The position numbers and the translations under genes were made by a program. From Lichenihabitans psoromatis (GTDB taxonomy: Bacteria; Pseudomonadota; Alphaproteobacteria; Rhizobiales; Beijerinckiaceae), in NCBI RefSeq assembly GCF_004323635.1, contig NZ_CP036515.1:3721501-3785500 (forward strand): a DNA stretch of 64,000 bases, in the 5' to 3' direction. This document shows, in pieces, positions 37,715-47,485 of the stretch; position 1 is the stretch's first letter; each line of letters begins with the position of its first letter. The notes under the pieces were generated by a model. The model ran no database searches, had not been told where the DNA came from, and was given only the letters and a program-made list of their open reading frames with translations.

Positions 37715-37998
37715 GCGAACGCTCTCCCGGCGCGACGGAAGCAGTCTCGCCCGATGGGCTGACGCATTGTTTCACCCTGCCTGCCGATGTGCAACGGATC
37801 GAGGCGGCGCCCACCTGACAGAGACGCTCTGGTGTCCTCAACGCCGTTAGGGCATAAGCGATCGACTTTTTATAAACCGCTGCCCGCCCCACCCCGATCG
37901 CGCTGACGCCACATTTTTCCCGGCAAACACCTGCCATGGGTGCCGCGACCGCGAGCGGACGAAGAACGGCAGAATCTCACTCCTCTGCGATCGTAGGT

Positions 37999-38340
37999 AT
38001 GATGTTGCGTTACTGTGGATTGCCGTTGGTTCTTGTTGCGATGTTGATGTCCGGCGCTGACGCGGGCGCCGCCACACCAGGCGCTCCAGGCAAATCGGGT
38101 GCGCCTGCTGGAGCGCCTGCCGGGGGTGCAGCGGCCGCGTCCGGCCGATCGAGCCAAGGCGGTTCCTCCGCGATGCCGCGTGCCCCAGCCGCTCCGACCG
38201 GAGCGGTCGCGCCCCAGGACGCAGCGGCGCGAGCCCGCATGCATGAATGCGGGCATCAATGGTCGACCATCAAGAAGGCCGGCAATGCCGGGTCGATGAC
38301 CTGGAAGGAGTTTTCCTCCACCTGCCTCATCGTGAAATAG
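37999..38340 (+). CDS. Small secreted Ala/Gly/Pro-rich protein
   Basis: A 113-residue protein of unknown function. A signal peptide (about residues 1-25, LPLVLVAMLMSGADAGA) is followed by a low-complexity Ala/Gly/Pro/Ser segment and a conserved-looking C-terminal module with two cysteines (ARMHECGHQWSTIKKAG, then WKEFSSTCLIVK) that resembles short periplasmic repeats of the PsiF kind seen in Rhizobiales. I start at the first of two adjacent ATG codons, both giving a good signal sequence. The 284 bases upstream (37715-37998) have no gene I can support. Confidence 0.7.
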   Translation: MMLRYCGLPLVLVAMLMSGADAGAATPGAPGKSGAPAGAPAGGAAAASGRSSQGGSSAMPRAPAAPTGAVAPQDAAARARMHECGHQWSTIKKAGNAGSMTWKEFSSTCLIVK

Positions 38341-38348
38341 GCCGAAGC

Positions 38349-38375
38349 AGCGAAGCGCCCTCTCGGGCCTTCGCT
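38349..38375. terminator. Stem-loop between convergent small secreted protein gene and gatB
   Basis: AGCGAAG pairs with CTTCGCT (38349-38355 with 38369-38375), and inside it GCCC pairs with GGGC around a TCTC loop, with one bulged C. It lies in the 51-base gap between convergent stops. No strong T-tract follows on either strand, so its efficiency is uncertain. Confidence 0.5.
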
Positions 38376-38391
38376 TAATGTGTGAGCGAGA

Positions 38392-39876
38392 TTAGATGCC
38401 CAGCTTGGCCTTCAGCACATCGTTGACGGCCTGAGGGTTGGCCTTGCCGCCGGTCGATTTCATGACTTGACCCACGAACCAGCCGAGCATCGTCGGCTTT
38501 GCCTGCACTTGGGCGACCTTGTCGGGATTTCCCGCAATGATCGCGTCGACCGCGGCCTCGATGGCTCCCGTGTCGGTGACCTGCCGCAGGCCGCGCCGCT
38601 CGACGATCTCACGCGGGGCATGGCCACGGTCCTCGCCGGCCATCAGGAGCAAGATGTCCTTGGCGATCTTGCCCGAGATCGTGCCGTCGGCAATCACGTC
38701 GACGAGTTCGGCGACCTGAGCGGCCGTGATGGCCGAAGCCGCCACGGAGGTTCCAGCCGCATTGGCCGAGGCTGCGACATCGCCGGTGATCCAATTCGCC
38801 ACGAGCTTCGGGTCGCGGCCCTGCGGCTCATGCGCGACAGCCTGCTCATAATAATCGGCGAGTTCCCGCTCGGCCACTAAGACGCTGGCGTCGTAGGGCG
38901 ACAAGCCATGCTGCTGCATGAAGCGCGCCTTCTTGGCATCCGGCAATTCCGGCAGATCGGCCGCAAGCGCCGCTACGAAAGCGTCGTCGAATTCAAGCGG
39001 CAGCAGATCGGGGTCGGGAAAATAGCGGTAGTCATGCGCTTCTTCTTTCGATCGCATCGAGCGGGTCTCGCCCTTGGCGGGATCGAACAGCCGCGTTTCC
39101 TGGTCGATGCTGCCGCCATCTTCTAGAATTGCGACCTGGCGCCGGGCTTCTGTATCGACAGCCTGCCCGATGAACCGGATCGAATTGACGTTTTTGATCT
39201 CGCAACGCGTGCCCAGCGGGTCGCCCGGACGGCGCACCGAGACATTGACGTCGGCACGCAGGCTGCCCTTCTCCATGTCACCATCGCAGGTGCCGAGATA
39301 GCGCAGGATGGTGCGGAGCTTCGTCACATAGGCTTTCGCCTCGTCGGCCGACCGCATGTCGGGCTTCGACACGATCTCCATGAGAGCGACGCCGGAACGA
39401 TTGAGGTCGACGAAGCTCGCGGTGGGAGACTGATCGTGCAGCGATTTGCCGGCATCCTGCTCGAGATGCAGGCGTTCGATGCCGACATGGAACTGCTCGG
39501 TCGGGGTCAGATCGACCACGACCTCGCCCTCGCCGACGATCGGGCTCTTGAACTGCGAAATCTGATAGCCCTGCGGCAGGTCAGGATAAAAGTAGTTTTT
39601 GCGGTCGAAGCTCGACCGCTTGTTGATCTGCGCTTTGAGGCCGAGCCCGGTACGAACCGCCTGCGCGACGCAAGCCTGGTTGATAACCGGCAGCATGCCC
39701 GGCATCGCGGCATCGACGAGCGACACATGGGTGTTGGGCTCGGCCCCGAAGGCGGTCGAGGCGCCGGAAAACAGCTTGGAATTCGAGGTGACCTGGGCAT
39801 GGATTTCCATGCCGACCACGATCTCCCAGTCGCCGGTCGCGCCGCGCAGCAGCTTGTCGGAAACGGACGTTGCCAT
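38392..39876 (-). CDS. gatB: Aspartyl/glutamyl-tRNA amidotransferase subunit B
   Basis: The tRNA-binding and kinase subunit of GatCAB, which converts Glu-tRNA-Gln and Asp-tRNA-Asn to the amidated forms. The 494-residue product has the GatB cradle motifs [17 protein letters not shown] and [17 protein letters not shown], and a C-terminal YqeY-like tail ending [16 protein letters not shown]. It lies 10 bases after the chorismate mutase gene in the gatC-gatA-mutase-gatB run. Confidence 0.97.
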   Translation of the reverse strand: MATSVSDKLLRGATGDWEIVVGMEIHAQVTSNSKLFSGASTAFGAEPNTHVSLVDAAMPGMLPVINQACVAQAVRTGLGLKAQINKRSSFDRKNYFYPDLPQGYQISQFKSPIVGEGEVVVDLTPTEQFHVGIERLHLEQDAGKSLHDQSPTASFVDLNRSGVALMEIVSKPDMRSADEAKAYVTKLRTILRYLGTCDGDMEKGSLRADVNVSVRRPGDPLGTRCEIKNVNSIRFIGQAVDTEARRQVAILEDGGSIDQETRLFDPAKGETRSMRSKEEAHDYRYFPDPDLLPLEFDDAFVAALAADLPELPDAKKARFMQQHGLSPYDASVLVAERELADYYEQAVAHEPQGRDPKLVANWITGDVAASANAAGTSVAASAITAAQVAELVDVIADGTISGKIAKDILLLMAGEDRGHAPREIVERRGLRQVTDTGAIEAAVDAIIAGNPDKVAQVQAKPTMLGWFVGQVMKSTGGKANPQAVNDVLKAKLGI

Positions 39877-39886
39877 GGGGCTCTCC

Positions 39887-40198
39887 TTATTTGGTCGGCT
39901 TGGTCGAGTGCGCCATATGCTGCTCCTCGAACGCGATGGTCCATTCGATCACGGTCCGCCAAACCGCTTCGGCGAGATCGGGCGGGCAGGTCTTGGCTTC
40001 GGCATGGGCGCGCACACGCGCCACGACCGCCTCGACGCGATCCGGCAACCGAGCCGGGATCTCGTGCTGTTCTTTGACGTCAATCACCTCGCGAACGATA
40101 CGGACGCGCTCGGCGAAAAGATCGACGAGGGCGACATCGATCGCGTCGATACGCTCACGCAGCGGCGCCAGGATGGTTGTTTCGGCGCCCGGAATCAC
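39887..40198 (-). CDS. Chorismate mutase, AroQ type
   Basis: Converts chorismate to prephenate, the branch point to phenylalanine and tyrosine. The 103-residue all-helical AroQ domain is visible: [19 protein letters not shown], then [21 protein letters not shown], including the arginines and lysine used to bind the substrate carboxylates. It is a stand-alone domain with no fused dehydratase. I start at the GTG at 40196-40198 because it overlaps the gatA stop as GTGA; another GTG 12 bases upstream is possible. Its placement between gatA and gatB implies co-expression with the amidotransferase, though no functional link is known to me. Confidence 0.88.
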   Translation of the reverse strand: MIPGAETTILAPLRERIDAIDVALVDLFAERVRIVREVIDVKEQHEIPARLPDRVEAVVARVRAHAEAKTCPPDLAEAVWRTVIEWTIAFEEQHMAHSTKPTK

Positions 40199-41679
40199 GC
40201 CGCCCACCACGCATCCGGCAGATGCACCTTCGGGGCGGCCTGCTCGATGACCTCGGCGAGGGAAAATAAAGTTTCCTCGTCGAAGGGGCGGCCGATCAAC
40301 TGCAGGCCGAGCGGCAAGCCATCGGCGGATGATCCACCCGGCACCGCAATGCCGGGCAGGCCCGCCATATTGACCGTCACGGTGAACACGTCGTTCAGAT
40401 ACATCTCGACCGGATCGCCGCTGCCCTTTTCACCGACCGCGAAAGCGGCCGAGGGAGTCGCCGGGGTCAGCAGCGCGTCGACACCAGCGGCATAAACGGT
40501 CTCGAAGTCGCGCTTGATCAAGGTGCGGATCTTTTGCGCCTTGACATAATAAGCGTCGTAATAGCCGGCCGAGAGCACATAGGTCCCGATCATGATGCGG
40601 CGGCGGACTTCCTTGCCGAAACCGGCCGCGCGAGTCTGGCCGTACATGTCGCCGATATCGCGGCCAGGCACGCGGAGCCCATAGCGCACCCCGTCATAGC
40701 GCGCGAGATTGGACGATGCTTCGGCCGGCGCCACGATATAATAGGCCGGGAGCGCATATTTCGTATGCGGCAGCGACACGTCAACGATCGTGGCGCCCGC
40801 GTCGCGAAGCCATGCGATCCCCTGGTGCCAGAGCGCCTCGATCTCGGCCGGCATCCCGTCGATGCGGTATTCCTTTGGAATGCCGATCGTCTTGCCCTTG
40901 ACCGACGAACCGACCGACGTCTCGTAATTCGGGACCGGAACATCGACCGAGGTCGCGTCCTTCGGGTCGTAGCCGGCCATCGACCGCATCAGAATCGCTG
41001 TATCGCGCACGTTGCGGGCGATCGGACCCGCCTGATCGAGCGAGGACGCGAACGCGACCACGCCGTAGCGCGAGCAACGGCCGTAGGTAGGCTTGATCCC
41101 GACCGTCCCCGTGAAAGCGGCCGGCTGCCGGATGGAGCCGCCCGTATCGGTCGCGGTTGCGCCGAGGCAGAGGCGCGCCGCAACCGCTGCCGCCGACCCG
41201 CCGGAGGAGCCACCCGGCACCAAGGCAGCGTTTTGGCCGGGCTTGCGCCAGGGCGAGGTCACCGGACCGAAATGGGAGGTCTCGTTCGACGATCCCATGG
41301 CGAATTCGTCGAGGTTGAGCTTGCCCAACATGACGGCACCGTCGCGCCACAACTGCGACGAGACCGTCGATTCGTAGGGCGGGACAAAGTCGCGCAGGAT
41401 GCGGCTGCCGGCAGTCGTGGTGACGCCTTTGGTGCAGTAAAGATCCTTGATGCCGAGCGGGATGCCTTCGAGCGGACCACCCTCTCCGCGCGCCAAAGTC
41501 GCGTCCGATTTCGCCGCCATCTTGCGCGCGATCTCGGGCGTTTCAGTCACGAAGCCGTTGAGGCTGCGGGCCGCCTCGATGGCGCCGATATAAGCGTCGG
41601 TCAATTCAACGGCCGACAGCGACTTCGACACAAGAGCATCGCGCGCTTCGGCAAGCGTCAGCCGGGTAGGATCGGTCAT
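40195..41679 (-). CDS. gatA: Aspartyl/glutamyl-tRNA amidotransferase subunit A
   Basis: The glutaminase subunit of GatCAB, an amidase-signature enzyme of 494 residues. The catalytic lysine lies in [11 protein letters not shown] and the Ser-cisSer pair in [17 protein letters not shown] start at the ATG at 41677-41679 ([16 protein letters not shown]), which matches GatA N-termini; the 16 extra residues from 41727 are not family-like. gatC lies 115 bases upstream on the same strand, and the downstream mutase start overlaps the gatA stop. Confidence 0.97.
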   Translation of the reverse strand: MTDPTRLTLAEARDALVSKSLSAVELTDAYIGAIEAARSLNGFVTETPEIARKMAAKSDATLARGEGGPLEGIPLGIKDLYCTKGVTTTAGSRILRDFVPPYESTVSSQLWRDGAVMLGKLNLDEFAMGSSNETSHFGPVTSPWRKPGQNAALVPGGSSGGSAAAVAARLCLGATATDTGGSIRQPAAFTGTVGIKPTYGRCSRYGVVAFASSLDQAGPIARNVRDTAILMRSMAGYDPKDATSVDVPVPNYETSVGSSVKGKTIGIPKEYRIDGMPAEIEALWHQGIAWLRDAGATIVDVSLPHTKYALPAYYIVAPAEASSNLARYDGVRYGLRVPGRDIGDMYGQTRAAGFGKEVRRRIMIGTYVLSAGYYDAYYVKAQKIRTLIKRDFETVYAAGVDALLTPATPSAAFAVGEKGSGDPVEMYLNDVFTVTVNMAGLPGIAVPGGSSADGLPLGLQLIGRPFDEETLFSLAEVIEQAAPKVHLPDAWWAA

Positions 41680-41794
41680 ATAGGTCGTCCATCGAAACGC
41701 TGCGGAATAATCGTCGGGATCGACCATCCGAGCCGGAAATAAAGATGCGTCGATGATCGATCGAGCATGGCGCGGCAGAAGGGCGGCTGCGGCG

Positions 41795-42082
41795 CTACTC
41801 GATCACCTTCGGCACGACGAAATAATGATCCTCGCTGACGGGAGCATTGGACAAAACCGCATCGACGATCTCGCCGTCGGTCACGACATCCGGGCGCCCG
41901 CGCATTTGCATCGGCATAACGGAGGTCATCGGTTCCACACCCTCCACGTCGACGGCATCGAGTTCGGCGACGAAGTTGAGGATCGCGTTAAGCTCGCCTT
42001 GCAGGTGCACGGCCTCGTCCTCGGGCAAGGCGATCCTGGCCAGGGTAGCGATGCGACGCACGGTGAGCAGATCGACCGACAT
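41795..42082 (-). CDS. gatC: Aspartyl/glutamyl-tRNA amidotransferase subunit C
   Basis: A 95-residue subunit that wraps around GatA and stabilises the GatA-GatB interface. Typical features are [17 protein letters not shown] and the central [15 protein letters not shown], with a C-terminal [10 protein letters not shown] end. I start at the ATG at 42080-42082 ([12 protein letters not shown]); the longer frame from 42184 adds Arg-rich sequence unlike the family. First gene of the gat cluster, divergent from ruvX. Confidence 0.96.
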   Translation of the reverse strand: MSVDLLTVRRIATLARIALPEDEAVHLQGELNAILNFVAELDAVDVEGVEPMTSVMPMQMRGRPDVVTDGEIVDAVLSNAPVSEDHYFVVPKVIE

Positions 42083-42265
42083 GATCATCCTTCTTGGGCC
42101 AAAACGACTGCGATGGGGTCGTCTCGCGCCACGACCTCGACCGAACGGCCGGGTAACGGGGAACATGCGCGACGCGCATGTCAACGGAAACCGGCTATAT
42201 CATCGCCATGTCGAGCGGAGCAATGGCGGAGACGAATCGCATCCGCGCCGAAGAGGATCATCATC

Positions 42266-42766
42266 ATGGCGTCAGCCATTATTACGGTCGAGGACCTGCC
42301 AGCGTGCCTCGGCTTCAACCAGCGCGTGATCGGCATCGACCTCGGGACAACGACGATCGGACTCGCCCTGTCTGACGTCGAACGCAGCATCGCGACGCCG
42401 CTGGAAACGATTCGCCGCACCAAATTTACCAAGGATGTCGAGCGGCTCGCTGCGATCATCGCTCAATATGGCGTGGCCGCGATCGTGATCGGCTTGCCGC
42501 TCAATATGGATGGATCGGAAGGCCCGCGGGTTCAGTCCACGCGGAGTTTCGTGCGCCAGATCAACCCGATGATTCCGCTTCCGGTCTGCTTCTGGGACGA
42601 GCGGCTCTCGACAGCGGCCGTGACCCGAAGCCTGATCGACCAGGACGTGTCGCGCGCGAAACGTTGCGAGGTCGTCGATAAGATGGCGGCCGCCTACATC
42701 CTACAAGGCGTTCTCGATCGGCTGCGGCATCTCGCTCGGGCCGAGACTGCGCTCAAACGCGATTGA
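42266..42766 (+). CDS. ruvX: Putative Holliday junction resolvase RuvX/YqgF
   Basis: An RNase H-fold nuclease of 166 residues linked to pre-16S rRNA processing and possibly Holliday junction resolution. Motif one is VIGIDLGTTTIGLALSD, the middle block is IVIGLPLNMDGSEGPR, and the third is FWDERLSTAAVTR. The ATG at 42266 is preceded by AAGAGGA at good spacing; the long in-frame region upstream (from 41753) overlaps gatC and is not credible as protein. The gatC-ruvX divergence is typical of this lineage. Confidence 0.94.
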   Translation: MASAIITVEDLPACLGFNQRVIGIDLGTTTIGLALSDVERSIATPLETIRRTKFTKDVERLAAIIAQYGVAAIVIGLPLNMDGSEGPRVQSTRSFVRQINPMIPLPVCFWDERLSTAAVTRSLIDQDVSRAKRCEVVDKMAAAYILQGVLDRLRHLARAETALKRD

Positions 42767-42777
42767 GCGACGGGGTC

Positions 42778-42825
42778 TTTGCAACCCGCACGAATGCGTT
42801 TAGATCAACAACCGCCGGTTGCAAA
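42778..42825 (+). other. Inverted repeats with mutually exclusive pairings after ruvX
   Basis: TTTGCAACC (42778-42786) is a perfect 9-bp match to GGTTGCAAA (42817-42825). The same GGTTG can instead pair with the nearer CAACC (42809-42813) around a 3-base loop, and a small CGCA-CGAA-TGCG stem lies inside the long loop. The layout resembles an attenuator-like choice upstream of the small gene at 42860, or simply a ruvX 3' structure; no T-tract follows. Confidence 0.35.
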
Positions 42826-42859
42826 TGTCGACGACTAGGCGCTGCGATGAGAGAGCTGC

Positions 42860-43138
42860 ATGCCTTCGTCATCTCCTGCCTCTCGAACGCGTGTCGCGGT
42901 GTCTTACGACCCCGTTCAATCGGGCTTGCCGATGTCCGACTATCCTCGTGTGGTCGCCGAAACCTTGTTCGATCGCTGTTCCGACTTGATCGACCTTGCC
43001 GAGAAAGCCGATCTCAAAGTCATGGCGTGTCTGCTTCACATGGCGCGCGTGGAGGCCGAGTTGCTCCGTCACAAAGCCAAGGCGGCCGAGCGTCTCGTGG
43101 CCTGCACCAGCAACGCCACGCAGCACGTCATCGCATGA
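42860..43138 (+). CDS. Small hypothetical protein
   Basis: A possible 92-residue protein that I do not recognise. The C-terminal two thirds is predicted to be helical and protein-like (MSDYPRVVAETLFDRCSDL, then VMACLLHMARVEAELLRH), ending in a short Thr/Ser tail. The first ATG has GAGAGAG upstream; a second start at 42932 (MSDYPRVV) would give 69 residues and removes a Ser/Arg-rich segment of less protein-like character. It stops 3 bases from the convergent dprA stop. Function unknown. Confidence 0.55.
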   Translation: MPSSSPASRTRVAVSYDPVQSGLPMSDYPRVVAETLFDRCSDLIDLAEKADLKVMACLLHMARVEAELLRHKAKAAERLVACTSNATQHVIA

Positions 43139-43141
43139 GCG

Positions 43142-44410
43142 TTACGCCGGGCTGACGAGCGACACGAGATTAGCGCCCTGTCGCTGGATCGTCCCTTCGA
43201 TTTCGAGCTCCATGAGAACGGATTGCACCTGCCGGACCGGCAGCCCCGAGACACGCGCGACATCGTCAATCGACAGGGGAACACTGCCGAGAAGATCGAG
43301 CACGACGCTTTTGAGGTTCGGCGCGGACGTTGGGAGCCGTGCGGATCTCTCGTCGTCAGCCTCGGCGTTCAATAGCGTTTGAGACGTCTTTGGCGCCTGC
43401 CCGATCGATAGCGGCCATGCCGGTGCGGGGTCGTCAGCAGTGTGCACGTCTGGCGACAGCTCCAATCCGTCGAGTTCGTCCCACAGTGGATCGTTGTCGA
43501 AGCCCCAACGCCCCGTCTCGTTCATGCCAGGAGCGGATTGGCCAGCGACGGTCATGCCGACCAGCCCTTCGAGCACGTCCTCGGCGCTGGTGCAGAAGGT
43601 CGCGCCGTCCTTCAGAAGCGCATTCGGGCCCTCGGCGCGCGGGTCGAGCGGCGAGCCCGGCACCGCGAAGATTTCCCGCCCCTGCTCGTTAGCAAAGCGG
43701 GCGGTGATCAGCGAGCCGGACCGTCGCGCGGCTTCAACGACGATCAATCCCAAAGCCATGCCCGACACGATGCGGTTGCGGCGCGGAAAGTCGCGGGCGC
43801 GCGGTTCCCAGGTCAGCGGCATCTCGGACACGACGGCCCCATGCTCGGCGATGCGATCGACGGTGCCTGCATGTTCGCTCGGGTAGATGCGGGCATGTCC
43901 GCCCGCCAGGACCGCAACCGTCCCGGTCTCGAGGCTGGCCAGATGCGCCTTGATGTCGATGCCGCGTGCGAGACCCGAAACGACCACGTAGCCGGCCTCG
44001 CCGAGACCGCGCGCCAACCGTTCTGTCATGACGAGGCCCGTCGCCGACGCGTTCCGGGAGCCGACCATCGCGACCATCGGGCGCTGCAGGCTGGCGAGGT
44101 TGCCTTTGACCGCCAGCATCGGCGGCGCGGTGTCGATAGCGCGCAACGAAGCGGGATAGCTCGGCTCGCAGAGCGCCAGGAAATGAACGCCGGCACGGCG
44201 CGCGGCTTCCATTTCGGTCTCGATGTCACGGACGGGCGCGATTTTGACCGAGCGGCCCCCGAGGCCCGGCAGCGCTTCCAGCGCCTTGCCGGCCGTGCCG
44301 AACCTTGCCATCAGGCCGAGAAACGTGCGCGGGCCGATATTCTCGCTGCGGATCAGGCGCAGCCAATCGAACCGATCCTGATCCGATAGGATCTGGAGGT
44401 CGGGTGTCAC
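43142..44410 (-). CDS. dprA: DNA processing protein DprA
   Basis: Loads RecA on incoming single-stranded DNA during transformation; widespread even in bacteria not known to be competent. The extended Rossmann domain shows [39 protein letters not shown] and [19 protein letters not shown]; a linker of about 70 residues and a C-terminal winged helix ([18 protein letters not shown]) follow. The best start is the GTG at 44408-44410, which overlaps the plsY stop as GTGA and gives 422 residues; the frame is open further upstream only as an overlap with plsY. Confidence 0.93.
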   Translation of the reverse strand: MTPDLQILSDQDRFDWLRLIRSENIGPRTFLGLMARFGTAGKALEALPGLGGRSVKIAPVRDIETEMEAARRAGVHFLALCEPSYPASLRAIDTAPPMLAVKGNLASLQRPMVAMVGSRNASATGLVMTERLARGLGEAGYVVVSGLARGIDIKAHLASLETGTVAVLAGGHARIYPSEHAGTVDRIAEHGAVVSEMPLTWEPRARDFPRRNRIVSGMALGLIVVEAARRSGSLITARFANEQGREIFAVPGSPLDPRAEGPNALLKDGATFCTSAEDVLEGLVGMTVAGQSAPGMNETGRWGFDNDPLWDELDGLELSPDVHTADDPAPAWPLSIGQAPKTSQTLLNAEADDERSARLPTSAPNLKSVVLDLLGSVPLSIDDVARVSGLPVRQVQSVLMELEIEGTIQRQGANLVSLVSPA

Positions 44411-45018
44411 GCCGTCTTGCCGATCTTGCCTTCTTGTCCAGCCACGAGCCGCGCAATGTTGGCGCGGTGCATGATCCAGAGCAGAATCGCGATCATGAGG
44501 AACACGCTCGCGGCCCGTTCCTGCCCCCAGATCCAGAGCGCCAGAGGCGCGATTGCGCTGGCCACGAGAGCCGATGCGGATGAGTAGCGCGTCGTCACGG
44601 CCACCAGCAGCCAGCAAGCGACGAAGACGAGGCCCACCGGCCAGAAGACCCCGAACAGACAGCCCAGGAAGGTCGCAACGCCCTTGCCTCCGCGAAAGCC
44701 GAGCCAGACCGGGAAGACGTGACCGAGAAATGCGCCGCAGGCTGCGGCAAGGCTCGCATCGAGGCTCCCCGTGGCGTAGCGCAGGATCAGCACCGCGACG
44801 GTTCCCTTCAGAGCGTCCAGCAGCAGCGTCGCAGCCGCCAGATCCTTGCGCCCCGTCCGCAGCACATTGGTGGCGCCGATATTGCCCGACCCGATGGTAC
44901 GGATGTCCGAGGTACCGGCAAGCCGCGTGAGCAGCAGGCCGAACGGGATCGCGCCAAGCAGGTAGCCGACCACGAGAGCGATCAGCAGCGTCAACGGAGC
45001 GGCGTCAAGCGACGGCAT
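44407..45018 (-). CDS. plsY: Acyl-phosphate:glycerol-3-phosphate acyltransferase
   Basis: The inner-membrane enzyme that acylates glycerol-3-phosphate from acyl-phosphate, starting phospholipid synthesis. The 203-residue product is strongly hydrophobic and shows the family motifs [12 protein letters not shown] (after the first helix), [13 protein letters not shown] (middle) and a C-terminal [14 protein letters not shown] start at the ATG at 45016-45018 ([17 protein letters not shown]), which overlaps pyrC' by 14 bases. Confidence 0.96.
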   Translation of the reverse strand: MPSLDAAPLTLLIALVVGYLLGAIPFGLLLTRLAGTSDIRTIGSGNIGATNVLRTGRKDLAAATLLLDALKGTVAVLILRYATGSLDASLAAACGAFLGHVFPVWLGFRGGKGVATFLGCLFGVFWPVGLVFVACWLLVAVTTRYSSASALVASAIAPLALWIWGQERAASVFLMIAILLWIMHRANIARLVAGQEGKIGKTA

Positions 45019-46336
45019 CGTGGCTCCGCACATCGGCGGAATGAACGATCCGCCCGGCCAGCACGGTGGTCTTGACGCGACCTTCCATCCGAGCGTCCTC
45101 GAAGGGGGTGTTGCGGCACCGCGAGTGCAGCTTGTCGCGATCGACCACGTAAGGTTCCTCGGGATCGAACCGGATGAGGTCGGCCGGTGCGCCGACCGCG
45201 AGACGACCCTGCGGCAAGCCAAGCAGCTTGGCGGGGCCGATGGTCATGCGGGCCAGCAGATCGGGCAGATCGATCGCCTCGGCATGGACGAGCCGAAGCC
45301 CGGCCGACAGCAGCGTCTCGAGCCCGATCGCACCCGGCTCCGCTTCGGCGAAAGGCAACCGCTTGGTCTCGACATCCTGCGGATTGTGATCGGACACCAC
45401 CACATCGATCAGCCCGGACGCCACAGCTTCGACGAGCGCCAACCGTTCGTCCTCGCTTCGCAGCGGAGGCGACAAGCGCAGGAACGTGCGATATCCGCCG
45501 ATGTCGTTTTCGTTCAGGGTGAGGTGGTTGATGGTCGTGCCGCAGGTCACGCGGAGACCATCCTGTTTCGCGGCCGCGATGATGTCGAGCGATTGCCGAC
45601 AACTCACGATGGCGGCGTGATATCGCCCGCCGGTCAGCGCGACGAGGCGAATGTCGCGCGCCAGCACGATGCTTTCGGCTTCTTGCGGTATGCCGGGTAA
45701 GCCGAGACGACTGGCGAACTCGCCTTCGTTCATGACACCACCAGCCGCGAGATCGATGTCCTCGCAATGGTGCATGATCAGGGCATCGAAATCGCGCGCA
45801 TAGGTCAGGGCGCGCCGCATCAAGCGGGCGCTCGCGATCGAGCGTGCCCCATCCGAAAACGCGATGGCACCGGCGGCCTTGAGGAGCCCGATCTCGGCAA
45901 GTTCAGATCCGTCTCGTCCGCGCGTGAGTGCCGCGACCGGTAAGACGCGCACCCGACCCGTATCGCGGGCTCGGCGTTGCAGAAAATCCACGACGGCCGG
46001 ATCGTCGACGGCCGGATGCGTTTCCGACGTGGCAATGATGGTCGTCACACCACCGGATGCCGCTGCCGCCGTCGCGCTCGCGATGGTCTCGCGGTGCTCC
46101 GCACCCGGTTCGCCGACAAAGGCGCGGCAATCGATCAAACCCGGCGACACGACGTCGCCGTTACAGTCGACCACGACGCAATCCGTCGGCAAGTCGCTGC
46201 CCGTCACGGCCCCGATCGCGACGATAGCGCCATCGCGAACCAGCACCCCGCCGCGCATCTCGCGCCGCGACTCGGGATCGATCAGCCGGCCATTGATGAA
46301 TGCTAGCGGTCGCTCGGCGGCATGAGGTTGCGTCAC
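45005..46336 (-). CDS. Dihydroorotase-like protein, probably non-catalytic (PyrC'/PyrX)
   Basis: A 443-residue amidohydrolase-superfamily protein directly coupled to pyrB. The zinc motif that should read DxHxHxREPG is altered: D69-C-R71-A-F73-V-G75-EPG, so both metal histidines and the following arginine are gone, and the carboxylated-lysine region reads [10 protein letters not shown]. The late SDHNPQD motif survives. This matches known inactive dihydroorotase homologues that form the ATCase holoenzyme with PyrB; an active PyrC is presumably elsewhere. The start is the GTG at 46334-46336, overlapping the pyrB stop as GTGA. Confidence 0.9.
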   Translation of the reverse strand: MTQPHAAERPLAFINGRLIDPESRREMRGGVLVRDGAIVAIGAVTGSDLPTDCVVVDCNGDVVSPGLIDCRAFVGEPGAEHRETIASATAAAASGGVTTIIATSETHPAVDDPAVVDFLQRRARDTGRVRVLPVAALTRGRDGSELAEIGLLKAAGAIAFSDGARSIASARLMRRALTYARDFDALIMHHCEDIDLAAGGVMNEGEFASRLGLPGIPQEAESIVLARDIRLVALTGGRYHAAIVSCRQSLDIIAAAKQDGLRVTCGTTINHLTLNENDIGGYRTFLRLSPPLRSEDERLALVEAVASGLIDVVVSDHNPQDVETKRLPFAEAEPGAIGLETLLSAGLRLVHAEAIDLPDLLARMTIGPAKLLGLPQGRLAVGAPADLIRFDPEEPYVVDRDKLHSRCRNTPFEDARMEGRVKTTVLAGRIVHSADVRSHDAVA

Positions 46337-47289
46337 GCGGCGCCTCCCGGCAGATGCTGAGCCAGGGCTTCAAGCACCGCCATGCGAACCGCGACCCCCA
46401 TCTCGACCTGCTCGCGGATCAGCGATTGAGGTCCGTCGGCCACCAGCGTGTCGATCTCGACACCGCGATTCATCGGACCCGGATGCAGCACGAGAGCATC
46501 GGGCTTGGCCCATTTCAGCCGTTCTTCGGTCAGGCCAAAGAAGCGGAAATATTCGCGGGCCGAAGGCACGAAGCCGCCATTCATCCGCTCACGCTGCAGG
46601 CGCAGCATCATCACGACATCGGCGCCGTCGAGGGCGCGATCCATATCGGGGACGACCTCGACGCCCATCCGTTCGATGCCGACCGGCATCAGGGTCGAGG
46701 GACCGGAGACGCGCAAGCGAGCCCCGAGAGCCGCGAGCAGAAGGATGTTGGAGCGAGCGACTCGCGAATGCAGGATGTCGCCGCAGATCGTCACGATCAG
46801 TCCGGCGATGCGGCCTTTGTTGCGACGGATCGTTAGTGCGTCGAGCAGCGCCTGCGTCGGATGTTCATGCGCGCCGTCCCCGGCATTGACGACCGAGCAA
46901 TCGACCTTGCGGGCGAGCAGATGGACGGCGCCGGCTTGGTGATGACGCACCACGATGATGTCGGGCCGCATCGCATTCAGCGTGATTGCCGTATCGATCA
47001 GCGTTTCGCCCTTCTTGATCGAGGAGGCCGCCACCGCCATGTTCATGACATCGGCACCAAGCCGCTTGCCCGCGATTTCGAACGACGATTGCGTCCGGGT
47101 GGACGCCTCGAAGAACAAGTTGATCTGGGTGCGTCCGCGAAGTGTGCTGCGCTTCTTTTCAACCTGCCGGGACACATCGACGGCGCGGTCGGCAAGGTCC
47201 AGCAGCGCTTCCAGCGCCAAGGGCGAAAGCCCCTGGATGCCGAGAAGATGGCGATGCGGAAAAACTGGGGCTGGGGCTGCGTCCGTCAT
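46333..47289 (-). CDS. pyrB: Aspartate carbamoyltransferase catalytic subunit
   Basis: Condenses carbamoyl phosphate with aspartate in pyrimidine synthesis. The 318-residue product has the carbamoyl-phosphate site [13 protein letters not shown] (residues 59-71), [12 protein letters not shown], and [12 protein letters not shown] near the C-terminus. I start at the ATG at 47287-47289 ([18 protein letters not shown]); the 27 residues from 47370 are less family-like. It heads the pyrB-pyrC'-plsY-dprA run and is divergent from topA. No pyrI regulatory subunit is seen; the coupled PyrC' probably fills a structural role. Confidence 0.97.
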   Translation of the reverse strand: MTDAAPAPVFPHRHLLGIQGLSPLALEALLDLADRAVDVSRQVEKKRSTLRGRTQINLFFEASTRTQSSFEIAGKRLGADVMNMAVAASSIKKGETLIDTAITLNAMRPDIIVVRHHQAGAVHLLARKVDCSVVNAGDGAHEHPTQALLDALTIRRNKGRIAGLIVTICGDILHSRVARSNILLLAALGARLRVSGPSTLMPVGIERMGVEVVPDMDRALDGADVVMMLRLQRERMNGGFVPSAREYFRFFGLTEERLKWAKPDALVLHPGPMNRGVEIDTLVADGPQSLIREQVEMGVAVRMAVLEALAQHLPGGAA

Positions 47290-47470
47290 TGAAGGCTTGT
47301 CTAAAGAGGGACGATGACGGCCGCAAGGATTCTGGTCGAGGCGCGTGTCGTGAAACACGGGTTCGGTCATTTGACTTGCACCCGACCTGCCCCCATCTTC
47401 CGCCGCGCTCGCTCGTTATTTCGTTCTCGGGCTATCGCTTTCCGTTACAGCGTCTCCGCCAGGGGACAAA

Positions 47471-47482
47471 AGGACCGGTCCT
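47471..47482. promoter_or_regulatory. 12-bp perfect palindrome next to the topA start
   Basis: AGGACCGGTCCT is its own reverse complement and ends three bases before the topA ATG. The only purine-rich ribosome-binding candidate (AAAAGGA) overlaps its left half. It may be a protein-binding site, or form a four-base stem with a CCGG loop that partly masks the ribosome-binding site; it may also be chance. Confidence 0.3.
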
Positions 47483-47485
47483 CTA

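Noticed and set aside
40534-41742. 402-codon plus-strand frame opposite gatA
   Set aside because: Antisense shadow of gatA with Arg/His-rich translation.
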